Assembly (NCBI GenBank): GCA_023053575.1
Contig: JAKZAP010000004.1
Location: 6,801,572 to 6,865,571 of the forward strand
Origin: Branchinecta lynchi
Lineage: Eukaryota; Arthropoda; Branchiopoda; Anostraca; Branchinectidae
Length of the DNA: 64,000 nucleotides
Direction of reading: 5' to 3'
Position numbers and translations under genes: made by a program. This document shows, in pieces, positions 21,801 to 31,620 of this stretch. Position 1 is the stretch's first letter, and every line of letters starts with the position of its first letter. The notes under the pieces are model-generated. The model was not told the DNA's origin, searched no databases, and worked only from the letters and a program-made list of their open reading frames with translations.

Positions 21801-24800
21801 AATGTTATCTAGGTGAAATTCCCGTCTGAGCGGCGACAAACTTTACGGAGCATACTTCGCGAAAAACTTTACGAACTTTACGAACGACCGTCGTCCTTAA
21901 GTTGTACCGGAATTTCATACAAGCGTGACGTCACACCCATTTGATCTATTTTACCTCAGAAAACCAAAATTGAATTTTTATTCCTATTGGTGAATAAACA
22001 TTTAAATATATATATATATAGAGCCGATCGCGCTTCCATCTCTAACACGACCTAGGGACAATCAAATCCTATGCTGGGTCCTCAATTACTCAACGTCACT
22101 ATGTAACTCACGACTGTGTGGAATTCCGATACAATTTAGTCACACCCCAGAATAACCTAAATGTTTTCTACTCCTCAACACCGCCAAATTCTTCGCATAG
22201 AGGCAATGCTCTCTGCTCTCTTTCCCAGATCGGCAGATTAACTAAAATAAGAAAATTCCTCTAGGAACGGAGGTATGTTGTGCTATTTGGTATTCCATAG
22301 TTGGCTAGGATAAGAAAATTCCTATAGCAGTGCAGGATGATCATCCAACTAGTTGGCTAAAATAAGAACATTCGTCAAGGAATGCAAAATTATCAAACTA
22401 ATTCGATAAGATCAGAAAATTTGTGTAGAGACACACTGATTATTGAATTAGATGGCTGTTAGTTCATCGAACATTAGACGAAGTGGCGCATAGCCAACTA
22501 AATGGGGTCGAAATCCTTGTTTAGGCTGAAAGCTGTTCCGACTATTAATCTATCCGGCTAGTTGGATATAAAGTTTTCTCCGATACAATTTCTCGTCGCA
22601 GCGAGCTAGTTGGCAATGTAGGATTTCCCTTACGAAATTTCTTACGGTAGCGAACTATAGTTGGCTACGAACTTTTCTCCTATATGATTTCTTATCGTAG
22701 CCAACTAGTCGGCAACGCGTGATTTCCTATGCAAAATTTCTTACAGAGGCAAACTAGTTGGAAAACAAAGAAAAATTTGTCTCGTCGCCAACTAGTCGGC
22801 AACGACGGCTTTTCCTATAGGAAATTTCTTACAGTAGCCAACTAGTTAGCTAGCGACCGCGAGGTTTTTACGTATGATTGGATATTTAGATTTTGTATAT
22901 ATATACGACAATTTCTAATATTATCGAACTATAGGTGTCCCCCGTCTCGGCTGTTTTCACCCTGGGTCTTGATGAGAAACCTGCGTTGAGCTCAAAGGCG
23001 AGGGGTTTCCCACTCTAGATATTTAGCGTACAGCAAGTGCCCGCTGTCGCGGTGCCAGGCGGGTGCTGGCACCGGTTTCCACGTGTTAGAACATCAAACT
23101 CCGCCTATAACCAGCACAGTTGTTTTCGGTCGGTGCCGGCAAAGGGTGTACAGCAGGTGCCAGGGAGCAGTTAACCCCTCGCGATAAGGTTCCGTTCCGA
23201 GTCGAAAAATGCCAAATAAGGAGAATAGAAGAATCAGTCATCAGTCTAGCACCGTTCTCGGCACCGTTAGGGGGGTAAATATTACAAAGGAAGTTCGTAA
23301 TCGCGGCAATGGATGGAACGATTAGCAACGGAAGGTTAATCAATCAAACAGGTACGAAGGGTCCTTGAAGCAATTCAATGACGAAACCCTCTCCATTGTT
23401 TCCTGGCTGAAGATTGACAAATTGTGTGTGTCTTTTTTATGTGTGTTTTCTTTTCTATCACTTACCCGGCTTTCAAAAATGACGGGATGTAAATAAATTA
23501 CGCAAATGAAAATTCGCGAGATGGGAAATGAGTTGAAGTTGAGTGGAACGTTGATCTTTTTAACGGATTTGAACAATTGTTCCTGAGGGTTCCGACTAAG
23601 CCCCACCCCGGGGTAGCCCCTCCCCCCACAGTGCTAAGAAAATAAATTATATTTGTATGAAAAGTATATATGGAGGAGAGCGGTCAGCGAGGCGCCGTCA
23701 CGCGTTTACATCTAGCTCGCGCGTCGAGGGAATCGCGGTCCAAACTGCAGTTTTTAATAAGATTTGTATAATCTCCTATAGGCCATATTTGCATTCGGGG
23801 GGGGGGGGGGGGATACAGGGGAGATTTAGCCGGGGGAGGGGCTTTATCCGGGGGGTAGAATTTTTTCTTCTAAACCCGTTTCTGAAGCTGGCCTCCAAGC
23901 ACAGACAAATATTTTATCATGACATGATTTAATTTTACGTCAGTGCACATGGCTCACTGTCTTTTTTATGCAATAAATTCTCTCTCTATACATTGTGTCT
24001 TATTCTAGCCGTTTACGCCGTACAAGGGGTGGAGACATGCGGAGGTGGGAAAGGCTACTGCCTCCGTGGGTCCGAGTGCACGGAGGTCGATCGCGAGTTC
24101 CATCCCGACGATAACAAGGGCCACTGCCAAGAGATGGCGCATGATATCACCCCCTACGCGGAGTTTGTTTGCTGCAAACACATACCTATTCCCATTCAGG
24201 TAGGGATCATCTTGATCGTTTGGCTCTCACCCCGCTACATATGGACTATAGTGATGATGTAGTGCTATTTCACCTTCAAGATGGCAGGTGTGTCGACGCG
24301 ACACCTTGGTTTAGCTTTTGTTTACAAATTTGACCCAAGATCCCGCATGCGAGGTGTAAACTTCTAGACAGTGCAATATCCGGCCATCTGACGGACTTTT
24401 TTTCCGTGATTTTAGGATTGTCGTATTCCCGTACAGCCCTTCCAAGCGGACTAGTTTCTTCACGCCCCGCCCCGTGTCTCATTATCAGTACCTGTCCCTA
24501 CATATAGAGCGTGTTCCACCCTACTTGCAGTAGTTACTACGCATGACGTCACGAATTTTGGCTTCTTTGACTTCTAGGCTGGAACGCATTTTAAATTTTC
24601 AGTAAAAAAAACAGTTAAATTTTCACGGGGTAATTCAGCCAATCATATTACAGAGATCCGTAGTTACCACGATTACTACGCTCCCGAGCGTGGTAAGCAA
24701 AAAGTTACTATAGTTACTATTTCGAAAAGGTTGGAACGGTCAGCGAAGTATCTTTTCGTGAGGTCGGAACGGAAATAGTGACTAATGGTTACTATTGTTA

Positions 24801-27800
24801 GAAGGGTGGAACACGCTTATAGTAAAACAGACCCGCAAGCTGATGAATAAAAAATCTCCAATTTCCTTCCACATCAATGGACGGTTTGCACTGTCGGAGT
24901 TAGAAGTTAAGCTATTATTTTTCCGATTACGGATCTCTGTTTTACTATCTCTATGTCACAAGTGTCGATAATAGGACAATGGCGGACGGTCAAAAGCCAG
25001 ACCACTTGGAGCTCTGAACTGGAATACGGCGAATTGGGAAATGATAACTGTTTTCCATACCCCTTCGACCCGAAGCAGGAACTTGCCACGTGGTTTATTT
25101 ACATTAGCGGATTACAACGGATTTCCGGCACTGCAAATTCCTGATTTATCTGCCGAGTTGACTCAGTTAGTACACCATCCGTATAAACTATCAGTAAATT
25201 TGTCTGTACCAAATAAAACATCCAATCCTGGTGAGCTGGATAAAAGCTGCCGATAAACGTTTCCCGTGCACCAAGGTCGCGTCCTTTGTGTGATTCTTTA
25301 TTATCAGCCAATCTTTTCTTTTTATTAAGCTAGGTTTAAATAGTCTTCGATTAAACCCAAGAAAATTTGCGCGTTATACACGCGACCGGAGTCACCAGCC
25401 CTCCTGCGTCCATACATTACAAAGAGTGTCGTCCCCAACGCGCAGAGCTATTGCCTGTGTGGATAAAGGGGTATGGCAGGGACTGATATAGCCGCCTCCG
25501 AAAGTTGGTCAATTTTTTTTTATTAAATTGTTCACCAGACAGTTGTCGGATGCATTCTACCTTTTGGACCCAGTAAATGCCGGTTGGGACTTGGAGATAA
25601 CTAAACTGATCGCATACCCTTTTTGTTTATCACTAGTATTTTCGAAGGTAGCATCCTCATCGACTATGTCATTGAATCTCAAAACTTCATGCTAAATTTC
25701 CGGATTCAGGGCGAACTAGTTGTCCGGTGTGAATCGAACATCTAATCAACTTCAGATAAAACTTTTACTTTCTACAAATTTTCGTTTTTTGCCGGATTCC
25801 GGGTCGGATTCGGCATGTCTCCTTACCGCTAGATCGACATCTCATTAGCTTTAAAAAAATATTTATTTTCGTCCCTTAGTTTGACCCCCCTCCCCCACCG
25901 GTGAAAATAAAGCTTTGGGACCCATCTACGGATTTGACTTGTCCCTTGACCGAAAAAATCCTCCCACCAAGTTTCATCAAAATATCTCATTCCCTTCGAA
26001 AGTTATCGTGCTCACAGACGAACGAACGAAGGGACAGGCAGACGGACTTACAATTTGGGACCGCAAAAACTGATTGTGCTACTAAGCCGTAAGTCTGGAT
26101 CAATGACAAGCCTCTAAAGAAAACACGACTCATTACATCCGAACATAAGGCTGCTAGGCTACAGGAAGTTTAAACACTTTCATCGACCGTCAAAAATGAC
26201 CATCATCTCTGCAAAATTTCTCGTCTAGGGATCAAATGCAATTACTTCGTAAACGAGCATGACAAACCAAAAGTCACGTTTCTCTATGTGAGCCGGAAAA
26301 GCCAAATCAGAAAGTAGCTCATTTCTTTAGGTGTCAGCCCTGACATATTCACTACTTGATGACGTTTAATCTGACTGTATGCATCGTCCAGTCAGCCGTG
26401 TCAGTCGTACATCCCTAACTAAACAAAAACACAACGAAAAATGACTGTCGTAAAATCCCAGCCTTATACGGAAAAGAAAATTGCGGTTTCGTTGTATTCG
26501 ACTTAAAACCAGACACATATGACTCTTGTGGTATGACAGAGAATTCAAGGAAGAATAATCCACGTTACAAAAATCTAGCTTGGGGTGGATCAGAAATTAG
26601 TCAGCTTTGTTAGTTGCTAATTAAAATATATGTTAATCAACCAATCAGTAAATCAACTTTATTATATACAGGAAATCAGACAATCTTATTAGAAAGTGCA
26701 GTCCGCGAGGACCCACTGGCTGCTCGCCTCTATATATCCTTTTCATGAGAAATATTTGATTAATTGGAAAATTTTGCAGGCACGTCTAGACACGTCCGGG
26801 GGGGGGGGGGGCAAATATAAGAAAGCTTGGGAGTTGCTGTTATATGTATCACTTATCGCTTCTAGGACCATGACAACCTTTTAACCTGGGGAGACCAAGG
26901 GAACGGAACTTGGAGTCTTCCCCCTCTTGTCGGTGGTCCCCTTGAGCTTGCCCCGACCCATCTTGACGAGGTGGACGACACTAACATGGTGAGTTTCACT
27001 TTTGGTACTTCTCCAACTCATCACAAAATTAATCGCGAAGTAGCCTACCCATAAAGACAAAAAAGAGTCGGCTCCTTAAAGGCGTTTTTCCGCGACAAAT
27101 CCGGATTATAATCCAAGATGGCTGATTCATCAGAGAAACGGCGAATCGACAATCCCAGATTGTATAGACGACGATCTTGCTCCGTTGCAAGATTCTCGAA
27201 TCGACAATCCGGATATCTGACAATCACGAATCCGGATTGTCAGATTGTCGCAGAAAACGAATTTTCAAATTGTTTATTGTCAGAGAAAACGTATTTTGGA
27301 GAATCCGGATTGTGAATCGTGAATCTGGATTATCACGCAAAAACGCCTTAAGGCTGTATGAACGTTCACATCGGTCACCTCAACAAAAGCTCAGACGTCA
27401 AAGAGGGTTTTGACCATTTGCTTCAAATTATCTTCAGTTCTAATTAATGACATGCGCGTGTGTGTTGCTGGCCTCTATTTCAGATTAACTTTTAGCTGCC
27501 AAAAAATTAGATTTGGTTTTAAGATGGTGTATACACGCTGCAATATCACGAAGAAAATTTAGATTTGTATATAGAGACAGACAAACAATGCACGGAAAGT
27601 AAACTAAACTTAAATTAGAGTCAGAGTCTAAGTTATCTTAAATGGTAGTTTCAAATTTTCTGAAACACTGACTTCAATTGAGTGAAGGAGGAACCGTAGC
27701 AAACGCACAACTTGGAAAATACATAAATAAATAGAAAGGTTCGAAAGGAGATTTGTTTCCCAATGTAACTATCATCGAGAACCCGATCCAATCCCCGGGC

Positions 27801-29430
27801 TTAAATTTAATCTTCGGCGAAGACACCACAAACCTGCTGCCTCTGCTTGAGCCAAGAATTAATAAACACAAGACCCTCTTCCCGATCTCAGTTAACAGAT
27901 TCCCGATGCCCTGTCCGACGCAAACGAGCGGAGGTTAGGAGCTATGGGGAACATCACAATTCGTTCGAACATCACAGTTCATCGAAGTAGAGCCCAGGAG
28001 AAGAAAAATCGAGAGTAGCGACTATATCTATAGTAAGCGACTATTGCTTATTCAACCATGTGACTTCACTGCAGAGCCGCATAGGCATGCTACGGTCTTT
28101 TCCTCTCAATGCGTAGCGGCTAAGAGGTAAGAAGACGGGCGTCGACTCAAAGCTCACCAAGTAGCTTTAGCTCTGCTTAGTTTTAACGGGGCATCCATAG
28201 TCGGTTCATGGGATCAAAGACCGAGGGTCGGAAGTTCTATTGGCTTATTTGTCCTTGCTTGAAAACAGTATCACACAAAAATCAACGAAGAAGGCAACGA
28301 AAGTGGGGTTTGTACAGGCACACGAATCTCGCTAATACCGGGCGAGAACAGACATAATTGTTAGTCGCAGGTGTTGGTGAGTGGCTCCCAGGGTTGATCA
28401 CCAAAAGTAACTTCGTACACCCTGGAAAGTAACCCAAAAGTATCTCAAAGTAACCCAATGTAACCTTATGTAACCCAAAGTAACCAAATGCAATGTAACC
28501 CAAAGTAACCCAATGTAACCAAAAGTAACCCAATGTAACCAAAAGTAACCCGAAGTAACCCTGAGTCACCAAAGTATCCTGAAGTAACTCGTACACCCTG
28601 GTTCTTGGTGACCAACCCTGGAGTGGCTCGCTGTCTTTGTCTTTGTTTTCGGCTTTCAATTCTTCCAATTTTGTTTTTAATTTTCGGTTTTTGTTGGTTT
28701 TCTGCTTTGTCTTGGTTTTCTTGTTTGCTGATCTCCATCCTCGTTTTCGGCATTTTTCCTCGAAATTTTCTGCCTGCGCTGAAAGGGAGGCGGTTGTCCT
28801 TCCGAAATATTCGCCTTTTACTTCAGTATATTTGTTGGCGTTTACAAACCCCATTTTCGCTGGTTTCTTCGTCGGTTTCGTGTGATATGTCAGGCCAATG
28901 TGGTTTACGAAATAGTCGCTGGATCTATACGGCAGCTGATCACAACATTTTCCCATCATAGTAATCTTCGCGGTCGCTCGACGATCTTTTCCAGCTTCTA
29001 GTGCTATAAAAACTTGGTTTTCTAGGTTACTCTGGTGATCAACGGACAGACGTTCATCTTTTCATCGGACACCTTTGGTTCTGTTAGTGACCCCATGGAG
29101 CTCTACCAACTTCTCAGCAACTCTGTTGATGGTTTCAATCGAACGTCTGACGTTTTACGAGAAACCCCCCAGAAAATCCATGAAACAAATGACAAGATTG
29201 ACTACGACGACGAGACAATATTCTCTGACAGTTTAAGCAGCCAGGAACAAGGATTGGTTATAGAAAACGACAAATTTACATTCGACGGAATGATTGTTGG
29301 ATCATTCCGGCGCCGCCGGAAACCACTTATGATCAAAATGCCACCGATTCCGATGATGCCAGATATTCTGCAAGAGCAAATACGCCAAGAGAGGCAAATT
29401 CAGATGCAAAGACTACGCCAAATATACTGA
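15756..29430 (+). CDS. Secreted protein with CLIP-like six-Cys module (whole gene, four exons)
   Basis: Coding exons 15756-15891, 24009-24199, 26866-26988 and 29026-29430 join with consistent phases (1, 0, 0) into 284 residues. Residues 1-21 form a signal peptide (KLSILFLCACVEFLFA). An acidic stretch (LEEEEG) follows. Residues 56-101 have six cysteines: C56-x6-C63-x5-C69-x15-C85-x14-C100-C101. That layout, with its closing CC pair, resembles CLIP or related knot domains of arthropod secreted serine proteases and homologues, but no trypsin domain follows. N-glycosylation sites occur at NGT and NRT. A polybasic FRRRRK (244-249) could be a proprotein-convertase site. The C-terminus is Gln/Arg-rich. 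Function unknown. Confidence 0.7.
15971..16014 (+). repeat. Dispersed 45-bp box (copy 2)
   Basis: Reads CGCCATATTCCAGATCAGCG and then CCTCCAAGCGGACTAGTTTC, matching the box at 593-640 in the opposite orientation. It directly abuts the inverted-repeat element that starts at about 16,015. Confidence 0.45.
16015..16346. mobile_element. Short inverted-repeat element
   Basis: AGAGCCGGGTCACACTG at the left matches inverted CAGTGTGACCAGGCTCT at the right, a 17-bp terminal inverted repeat with one mismatch. There is no coding frame. The target duplication is unclear, so the class is not assigned. Confidence 0.55.
16395..16748 (+). other. Unassigned 117-residue ORF in intron
   Basis: The open frame includes FACTSYRTNFGICRSTCFHYSS and an acidic, soluble C-terminal half. 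Composition is less biased than most chance ORFs here, and it lies on the same strand as the secreted-protein gene, so an alternative exon is conceivable. No family match, signal peptide or clean splice pair was seen. Confidence 0.2.
17636..18607 (-). repeat. GGATCCC-ended repeat family, copy 2
   Basis: Minus-strand copy of the family described at 1,855-2,796. It runs from ATCCCAAAAACATAAGTGG, through CTGTCTGTCTGTCCGTC, to TTTGTGGGATCCC. It carries about four diverged internal units with ACATACAGTTCGCCCGGA or a variant. It shares its far end (TCTGACGAAGACC, GGGATCCCATCGAAACC) with the copy at 33,815-34,557. Confidence 0.6.
18856..18985. repeat. 75-bp tandem duplication
   Basis: GATGTCGGGCTAATCTATGG (18,856) recurs as GATGTCGGGGCTAATCTATT (18,931), followed in both by GAACAGTCAAACTGAAAAGT. 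The next 170 bp (to about 19,155) has GGAATTCCGG and GAAAGGA motifs in both orientations and may be a small inverted-repeat element. Confidence 0.5.
20214..20474 (-). mobile_element. Retroposon-like insertion in the foldback left arm
   Basis: AACATT flanks both sides (20,208-20,213 and 20,475-20,480), and removing the insert restores the arm sequence as read in the right arm. One end is TTTATT-rich and the other is not, which suggests a minus-strand retroposon with an A-rich tail. A CCTCGATTCCCGC stretch faintly resembles a tRNA-type B box. A SINE is possible but unproven. Confidence 0.45.
20522..20944. repeat. Tandem units inside the foldback arm
   Basis: Five to six units of about 70-90 bp share AGAAAATATCCAACTA, GGATTGTATGAACACAGATA and GCTTTCAGTCT. 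The unit is 3n in part, so the minus strand stays open for 140 codons as a repetitive peptide. This is a repeat artefact and not a gene. Confidence 0.6.
21203..21897. mobile_element. Inverted-repeat element nested in the foldback element
   Basis: The left end GGACGGCTCAGACAGCG, with TTCGTAAAGT repeats, is inverted at the right end (ACTTTACGAACGACCGTCGTCC). The flanks TAA and TTA suggest a 3-bp T(A/T)A duplication. It sits between the two arms of the larger element and has no ORF. Confidence 0.5.
24009..24199 (+). CDS. Secreted protein exon 2 (six-Cys module)
   Basis: The acceptor TTATTCTAG|CC follows a pyrimidine-rich tract and the donor is TTCAG|GTAGGG. The exon carries all six cysteines of the module, with GGGKGYC at the first loop and FVCCKH at the close. 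It has clearly higher GC than the intron around it. Translation beyond the donor soon stops. Confidence 0.8.
24421..24460 (+). repeat. Dispersed 45-bp box (copy 3)
   Basis: Contains TTCCAAGCGGACTAGTTTCT, as in the boxes at 593 and 15,971. A diverged minus-strand copy (GAGCTCCAAGTGGTCTGG) lies at about 24,980-25,038. Confidence 0.4.
24507..24817. mobile_element. GAGCGTGTTCC inverted-repeat element, copy 2
   Basis: The ends are GAGCGTGTTCCACCCTACT and AGGGTGGAACACGCT. The flanks are ATA on the left and ATA just past the mutated terminal base on the right, a 3-bp target duplication. The interior matches the copy at 5,520 (GCATGACGTCACG, CTACGCTCCC, GTTGGAACGGTCAGCG). It lies in intron 2 of the secreted-protein gene. 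Confidence 0.75.
25670..26063 (+). repeat. GGATCCC-family fragment, copy 3
   Basis: Keeps one or two CCGGATTC...GAACTAGTTGTCCGG units and the right-hand part (CAAGTTTCATCAAAATATCT, GAAAGTTATCGTG). The terminus is altered (TTTGGGACCGC) and the left end is missing. Confidence 0.5.
26866..26988 (+). CDS. Secreted protein exon 3
   Basis: The acceptor is CGCTTCTAG|GAC and the donor AACATG|GTGAGT. The 41 codons begin DHDNLLTWGDQGNGTW and end DEVDDTNM. It is in phase 0 at both ends, so skipping it would keep the frame. It is acidic, with one N-glycosylation site. It was recognised only by splice sites, phase and composition. Confidence 0.7.
27080..27347. mobile_element. TTAA-flanked element with ATCCGGATT subrepeats
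   Basis: AGGCGTTTTTCCGCG at the left is inverted as CACGCAAAAACGCC at the right, with TTAA on both sides (27,076-27,079 and 27,348-27,351). The interior has repeated GAATCCGGATTGTC and its palindrome. Its TIR differs from that of the 14,853 family, so it is a second TTAA family. It lies in intron 3 of the secreted-protein gene. Confidence 0.65.
28361..28959 (-). pseudogene. Minus-strand ORF split by a hAT-like element
   Basis: The frame opens MMGKCCDQLPYRSSDYFVNH and includes a lysine-rich predicted coiled coil (KTKLEELKAENKDKDSEP). At 28,621 it meets a 234-bp transposon. Excising the insert with one copy of its 8-bp duplication returns the frame to a stop at 28,361-28,363, giving about 120 residues. 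With the insert, translation continues through its repeats. No family was recognised. It may be a retroposed or old gene fragment in the host intron. Confidence 0.35.
28388..28621. mobile_element. hAT-like element carrying a GTAACC minisatellite
   Basis: CCAGGGTTGATCACCAA and inverted TTGGTGACCAACCCTGG form the termini. AGTGGCTC is duplicated on both sides (28,380-28,387 and 28,622-28,629), an 8-bp duplication. Between them the sequence is almost entirely AAAGTAACCC-type units of 9-11 bp (about 28,399-28,590). The whole mobile unit is therefore a terminal repeat pair around a minisatellite. Confidence 0.7.
29026..29430 (+). CDS. Secreted protein exon 4 (stop codon)
   Basis: The acceptor is GGTTTTCTAG|GTT. 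The 134 residues begin VTLVINGQTFIF, include the NRT glycosylation site and polybasic FRRRRK, and end in a Gln/Arg-rich helix (EQIRQERQIQMQRLRQIY) and TGA. No known domain was recognised. Confidence 0.7.
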   Translation, partial: VTLVINGQTFIFSSDTFGSVSDPMELYQLLSNSVDGFNRTSDVLRETPQKIHETNDKIDYDDETIFSDSLSSQEQGLVIENDKFTFDGMIVGSFRRRRKPLMIKMPPIPMMPDILQEQIRQERQIQMQRLRQIY

Positions 29431-29455
29431 TTTTTTATTTATTCGGAAGTTATTT

Positions 29456-29461
29456 ATTAAA
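29456..29461 (+). promoter_or_regulatory. Possible polyadenylation signal (ATTAAA)
   Basis: The ATTAAA variant lies 26 bases past the stop of the secreted-protein gene. The downstream sequence is T-poor until about 29,527. This is a plausible but unproven signal. Confidence 0.3.
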
Positions 29462-29644
29462 AAGATACAAATCAAAGGAGTGACTGGGATTGGACCAGAA
29501 TATGAAGCATGATTTACAGAGATGAGCTTTTGGCGAAAATTGTCATCTAATCCTGGACCAAGCCCCATGCACTGCCGTCCAAGACCCGGTCCTGGTTCCA
29601 CCCAGGTTATTCCCGTCCTGGGACTGAACTCCAGTCCCGGCAGG

Positions 29645-30973
29645 CAGGGGCGTCGCAAGTGCATTTTCGGTGGGGGGGGGGGGGGCCGCAGAGCCAAAAT
29701 TGTACCGGATCTTTCAAAAAATTTACCGAATCCTACAACTAAGAATTCGAGTTTTAAACTATGGAACAGAAACGATTACGTAGTAAGAGTAACAATAAAG
29801 GGCAGCATGAAACACGATAAGCCAACTATTAGGCGGCGTTTTGGCGAAGCCCTCATGGAGAATATATTGCCGGGCATGATTGCCGTAACAGCTTCTATCT
29901 ATTATAGCCAATAGAAAATTAAATCAAGAGCCGCAGGTGAACTTTTTCGAAATTCTTTTTTTCTGTACGCTAAAATTTAACTGCTTCTCTTACAAATTAT
30001 CATTTACCGTTGATTTAATACCGAGACTCTATGAAGTTCCAGAAACCGGATTGAGCGACGTTCCGGGAGCAGCAGCAACTGTAGTCTAGTCAATATAGGT
30101 TACTACCCATAATCACATTAAGTGAGCGTTTGCTTTTTCCTGCCAAATTTAATTTCCATCCAAATTCTAGCTTTTAATGTTTCGAAATCTCAATCTTAAA
30201 ACTGGCTTAAAACCCCCGCCAAATGACGCGCCCTTCCACAGAATAGAGAATATTACGAAACGTGCTGCAGGCGGAATTTTCGAAATATTATTTAGGGATC
30301 CAAATCGAGTTTAGGGATCCAAAATAAAAGTAAGGACTATCGATGATATCACAGATCATCCCTTTTTCTGCGACCAGTGCTTCACTCGATCTCTTCTGAG
30401 TTTCGAGGTTCGTGGTAACTTCCGAATCCTGGCAATTATAACGAATAAATTACCGAATCCCAGTTATTATACCGAATAAGTTCAGACCGACGGCATGTTC
30501 GGGATTCTGTATAACTACCATATCCCGGTTATTATACCGAATTGTTTTTGTATCGAAAGACTACCGAACAACATTCTGTATACTTTCGTCGAAACTAGAA
30601 CAAAGTGGTTAACTTCCTAATCCTGGAAATTATACTAAATAAACTAATGAATCCCAATCATGATACCGGTTTATTTTGAGACAATAGCTTATTCTGGATT
30701 CTGTGTAACTACGGAATCTCCATAAATATACCGAATAAGTTCCGGCATCGAAAAATTACCGAATGGTTTCACTAAATTCTCTCACCAAATTCGTGATAAC
30801 TACCGAATACTGGCAATTATACTGAATCCCGATCATTATACCGAAAAGATTTGTACAGATAGCCTATTTAGGATTCTGTATAACTACCGAATCCCCGTAA
30901 ATATATGAAACAGTACTGCTATCGAAAAAATACCGACAAATTTTTACCGAATCTCAAAAACGCGACGCCCCTG
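29645..30973. mobile_element. Non-autonomous hAT element with ACCGAAT subrepeats
   Basis: CAGGGGCGTCGC at the left and GCGACGCCCCTG at the right form a perfect 12-bp terminal repeat. The flanks CCGGCAGG (29,637-29,644) and CCGACAGG (30,974-30,981) are an 8-bp duplication with one mismatch. A 13-14-base G tract follows the left end. From about 30,410 there are diverged units with TACCGAATCC and ATTATACCGAAT. Stretches such as GAATATTACGAAACGTGCTG resemble the interior of the hAT at 56,630. Confidence 0.75.
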
Positions 30974-31269
30974 CCGACAGGCTTGCTATCTCACACTCCA
31001 GGATCTGTTCAAACTGGCCTATTTCAATCGGAGATATTCAAACAAATATTTCATTTTATTTCTTCGCGATTTAGGCACATTTCTATAATTATAGAACAGT
31101 GGACCGACAGACCGACCTAACGACCTAACTTGGGGAAAGCTGCCACAAAAACACGAATATTTGTCCTCTCGTCAGGCAAAGTGTATATACAATCACGCTT
31201 TTACATAGTCAAGCATTCAATAAAATTCACACTAAAACTTCAAAATTAAATAAAAAACGAAAATGATTC

Positions 31270-31620
31270 TTTCCTTCAAACCGCTTTCACATTGATGCGT
31301 CGTTGCGATGCGTTGCGTATCCGTTTATCTAGCGTTGCGTATAGGTTCCGCAGCTTATCTTTCACACCTGCACGAGAAGCTTTCGCGCTGGATGCTCATT
31401 TTTATGTTCCTTTCTCGGTTTCTTCCGCTGACTATTAATTTCTTGCACTACTAGCATGTTCATCGTTAGCATGTTTTTTTTTGTTTTTCTTCAAAAACTT
31501 CCGTTTTCCACTGACAAATCTGATGCGTACGCGTCGACCTTTTATTTATCTGCGTAAGCTCTGCGGTGAGTCGACGCAAGCATGACGCAGAGGTTGCGTA
31601 GATTAGTATGAATGGCTTAG
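31270..31620. repeat. Possible diverged inverted-repeat element
   Basis: The left side (CGCTTTCACATTGATGCGTC, GTTGCGATGCGTTGCG) loosely matches the inverted right side (AAGCCATTCATACTAATCTA, CGCAACCTCTGCGTC). The match is imperfect and no target duplication was found. Confidence 0.3.

Larger units (their letters stand above)
19895..22926. mobile_element. 3-kb foldback element with CCAACTAGTTGG subrepeats
   Basis: The outer ends are inverted copies: GATAATATTAGAAATTGTCG, then AAAATCTAAATATCCAATCA and CCTCGCGGTC at the left, and the complement at the right end (22,850-22,926). Both arms (19,895 to about 21,130 and about 22,250 to 22,926) are filled with GCCAACTAGTTGGCTA-type palindromes separated by GAAATTTCTTATAG or a variant. 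It contains a retroposon-like insert at 20,214-20,474 and another inverted-repeat element at 21,203-21,897. The architecture resembles foldback transposons. There is no transposase. Confidence 0.65.
15892..24008 (+). other. Intron 1 of the secreted-protein gene (8.1 kb)
   Basis: The intron runs from GTGAGT to TTCTAG. It contains an inverted-repeat element, a GGATCCC-family copy and the 3-kb foldback element. About 16,350-17,630 and 22,930-23,990 hold no recognised feature apart from short ORFs and a G tract at about 23,799-23,812. Confidence 0.6.

Noticed and set aside
24009..24199. Reading the six-Cys exon as a toxin or a full serine protease
   Set aside because: The cysteine pattern is CLIP-like, no catalytic His-Asp-Ser domain follows in the joined exons, and nothing specific to a toxin family was recognised.
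28605..28961. 118-residue plus-strand ORF rich in Phe, Leu and Val
   Set aside because: It is the antisense shadow of the lysine-rich minus-strand ORF; its hydrophobic runs come from complementary poly-purine codons.
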